Below, one piece after another: positions 5,740 to 7,180 of a stretch of 7,180 bases of DNA. This DNA is from JAMQKA01 sp033722415 (GTDB taxonomy: Bacteria > Bacteroidota > Rhodothermia > Balneolales > Balneolaceae). The stretch lies in the NCBI GenBank assembly GCA_033722415.1, contig JAWVZC010000225.1, positions 1-7,180 on the forward strand, read 5' to 3'. How positions within the stretch are numbered: position 1 is the stretch's first letter; each line of letters starts with the position of its first letter. The notes below the pieces were generated by a model. The model was given only the letters and a program-made list of their open reading frames with translations, did no database searches and was not told where the DNA came from. A program made the translations under genes and the position numbers.

Positions 5740-6330
5740 ATGACAAACGTTTTTAGTGAAGGATGGCTGACGTTTAAATCGATCTTTACAGGAATGGGGG
5801 TAACAATACGCCACCTGTTCGGGCCATCGGTAACCGAACGATACCCGGAAGAAAAAATTAAGCTCCCGAAAGGAGCCCGAGCCAAACTGTATGTTAATAT
5901 TGACGACTGCATAGGCTGCAGCCTCTGTGAGCGAGCCTGCCCCGTCAACTGCATCACCATCGACAAGGTGAAGGCGACCTCTGATGTGGACCTGGGAAAA
6001 ACATCAACCGGTAACCCCAAGCGATTTTGGATCACCGACTTTGAAATTGATATGGCCAAATGCATGTACTGTGACCTGTGCGTGTATCCCTGTCCCACCG
6101 AATGCATCTACATGGTGCCCGAGTATGAATATTCGGAATACGACCGCAAGAATTTGGTCTACCAGTTTAGTGAGCTGGGTCCCGAGAAGGTGGCCGAGGT
6201 AAAAGAAAAAGCGGAAAAGGAGGCCGAAGAACAGCGACGGGAAAAAGCGAAGGCCAAAAAGAAGAAAGCTCAAAAAAGCAAGGCCCAGGCAAAAAAAGGA
6301 GCCACCAAAAGCAACAAAAAGGAGTCATAG
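5740..6330 (+). CDS. nuoI: NADH-quinone oxidoreductase subunit I (two 4Fe-4S ferredoxin)
   Basis: Peripheral subunit of complex I carrying clusters N6a and N6b, which pass electrons towards N2 in NuoB. The protein is 196 residues. Two ferredoxin motifs are intact: C57, C60, C63 and C67 followed by Pro (DDCIGCSLCERACPVNC) and C108, C111, C114 and C118 followed by Pro (KCMYCDLCVYPCPTEC). The N-terminal amphipathic part (GWLTFKSIFTGMGVTIRHLF, 8-27) matches the membrane-surface helix of the family. From about 150 the protein becomes a lysine- and alanine-rich tail: acidic-basic mixed to 170, then almost all Lys, Ala, Gln and Ser to the end. This is beyond the conserved fold and low in complexity; its role is unknown. 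The start is set by the GGAG site nine bases upstream. nuoJ follows after three bases, its own GGAG (6321-6324) lying within the last codons of this gene. Confidence 0.96.
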   Translation: MTNVFSEGWLTFKSIFTGMGVTIRHLFGPSVTERYPEEKIKLPKGARAKLYVNIDDCIGCSLCERACPVNCITIDKVKATSDVDLGKTSTGNPKRFWITDFEIDMAKCMYCDLCVYPCPTECIYMVPEYEYSEYDRKNLVYQFSELGPEKVAEVKEKAEKEAEEQRREKAKAKKKKAQKSKAQAKKGATKSNKKES

Positions 6331-6333
6331 AAC

Positions 6334-6852
6334 ATGGAACTCACAACTATCCTTTTCTACCTTTTTTCACTAGCCACCATCGGTGCGGCTGTGGTCATGG
6401 TAGTTTCGAAAAATATCGTGCACTCCGCGTTTGCCCTGATGTTTACCCTGATCGGCGTGGCCGCGCTCTACGTGCTGCTCTATGCTGATTTTATTGCGGC
6501 TACTCAGCTGCTGGTCTATGTAGGGGGTATCCTGATTCTCATTTTATTCGGCGTGATGCTCACCTCACAGGAGAGTGATTCCCTTAATTTTGAGACGATA
6601 ATGTTGAATGTGTTGCCTGCATCGATATTGTCTGTGGGAGCAGCCCTGGTCCTGTTCGCGGTATTTTTTTCGACAAACTGGAGCATCGCTGAGTCCCCCG
6701 AACATTCCGAAACGGTTACCAGTCTGGGAACCATGCTAATGGGGGACTACATCTTGCCGTTTATTATTGCCGGAGTACTGCTGCTAGTCGCCATCATTGG
6801 GGCGATCCTGATGTCAACCCGTTTAACTGCCAACACACAAGAAAGCAATTGA
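6334..6852 (+). CDS. nuoJ: NADH-quinone oxidoreductase subunit J
   Basis: Membrane subunit of complex I between NuoH/A and NuoK. The protein is 172 residues with five membrane segments (about 3-24, 30-50, 56-77, 92-113 and 140-161). The best conserved part is NIVHSAFALMFTLIGVAALY (27-46) and the third segment LLVYVGGILILILFGVMLT (59-77), where the glycine-containing YVGG region corresponds to the pi-bulge helix whose rotation is proposed to link quinone reduction to ion movement. The loop between segments four and five (about 114-139) and the short polar C-terminus are variable. GGAG at 6321-6324 lies nine bases before the ATG. The stop is separated from the nuoK ATG by a single base. Confidence 0.95.
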   Translation: MELTTILFYLFSLATIGAAVVMVVSKNIVHSAFALMFTLIGVAALYVLLYADFIAATQLLVYVGGILILILFGVMLTSQESDSLNFETIMLNVLPASILSVGAALVLFAVFFSTNWSIAESPEHSETVTSLGTMLMGDYILPFIIAGVLLLVAIIGAILMSTRLTANTQESN

Positions 6853-6853
6853 T

Positions 6854-7174
6854 ATGGACCTATTGATTGAGCCCGAACTTACACACTTTTTGGCTGTCGG
6901 TGCCATACTTTTTGCGCTGGGAGTGATGACCGTGTTATCACGACGAAATGTGATTATGGTTTTGATGGGTATAGAACTGATACTCAATGCCGCCAACATC
7001 AATTTTATCGCGTTCAGTCGCTTTACGGAACTCTCACTGGATGGACAGATGATCGGGCTGTTTGTAGTGATTATTGCAGCGGCCGAGGCTGCCGTAGCAC
7101 TCGCCATAGCCCTGAATATTTACAGCCGGTTTAAGACCATCAATGTAGATCAAATTAGTCAGCTTAAAGGTTAA
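6854..7174 (+). CDS. nuoK: NADH-quinone oxidoreductase subunit K
   Basis: Small membrane subunit of complex I, related to MrpC of Mrp antiporters, and part of the proton path along the membrane arm. The protein is 106 residues with three membrane segments (about 11-28, 33-54 and 66-90). Both functionally important membrane glutamates are present: E41 in LMGIELILNAANINF (37-51) and E78 in VIIAAAEAAVALAIAL (72-87), matching E. coli E36 and E72. The start is the ATG one base after the nuoJ stop, so translation is probably coupled. The gene is complete, and the window ends six bases later, where nuoL would be expected. Confidence 0.96.
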   Translation: MDLLIEPELTHFLAVGAILFALGVMTVLSRRNVIMVLMGIELILNAANINFIAFSRFTELSLDGQMIGLFVVIIAAAEAAVALAIALNIYSRFKTINVDQISQLKG

Positions 7175-7180
7175 TACCGA

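Noticed and set aside
5673..6107. Minus-strand open frame of 144 codons across nuoH and nuoI
   Set aside because: It lies opposite the ferredoxin motifs of NuoI and has no ribosome-binding site or family features.

Overview
The window is a chromosomal respiratory locus from an aerobic bacterium. Two genes lie on the minus strand (a response-regulator fragment and citrate synthase). Eight complex I genes run on the plus strand in the order nuoA, nuoB, nuoC, nuoD, nuoH, nuoI, nuoJ, nuoK. The likely host is in the Bacteroidota / Balneolota-Rhodothermota group. That placement is an inference from three things: separate nuoC and nuoD, a TAnnTTTG-type promoter box ahead of nuoA, and mostly weak Shine-Dalgarno sites with A-rich leaders. 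No ribosomal RNA or other marker is present to confirm it.

Layout. Positions 1-348 (minus) hold the first 116 residues of a receiver-domain protein that runs off the left edge and has lost the usual phosphorylated aspartate. Positions 349-458 are non-coding and contain a short direct repeat. Positions 459-1757 (minus) encode a complete type II (GltA-like) citrate synthase. Positions 1758-1879 are a divergent promoter region. From 1880 to 7174 the nuo genes are packed with gaps of 1 to 19 bases or a 14-base overlap. The exception is a 97-base gap between nuoD and nuoH, where many operons carry nuoE, nuoF and nuoG. The window ends six bases after nuoK; nuoL, nuoM and nuoN would be expected next.

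How the genes work together. Citrate synthase feeds acetyl-CoA into the TCA cycle, which makes reduced carriers; complex I oxidises such carriers, reduces quinone and moves ions across the membrane. The genes present give the quinone-reducing connecting module (NuoB, C, D, I) and the proximal membrane arm (NuoA, H, J, K). The NADH-oxidising module (NuoE, F, G) is not encoded here, so it is either elsewhere in the genome or replaced by another electron input.

I see no mobile element, CRISPR array, tRNA, rRNA or convincing intrinsic terminator. Most of the window is ordinary conserved metabolism. The points worth a second look are the missing NADH module with an unused-looking ribosome-binding site in the gap, the charged tails on NuoA, NuoB and NuoI, the cluster of start codons in nuoD, and the degenerate receiver domain.
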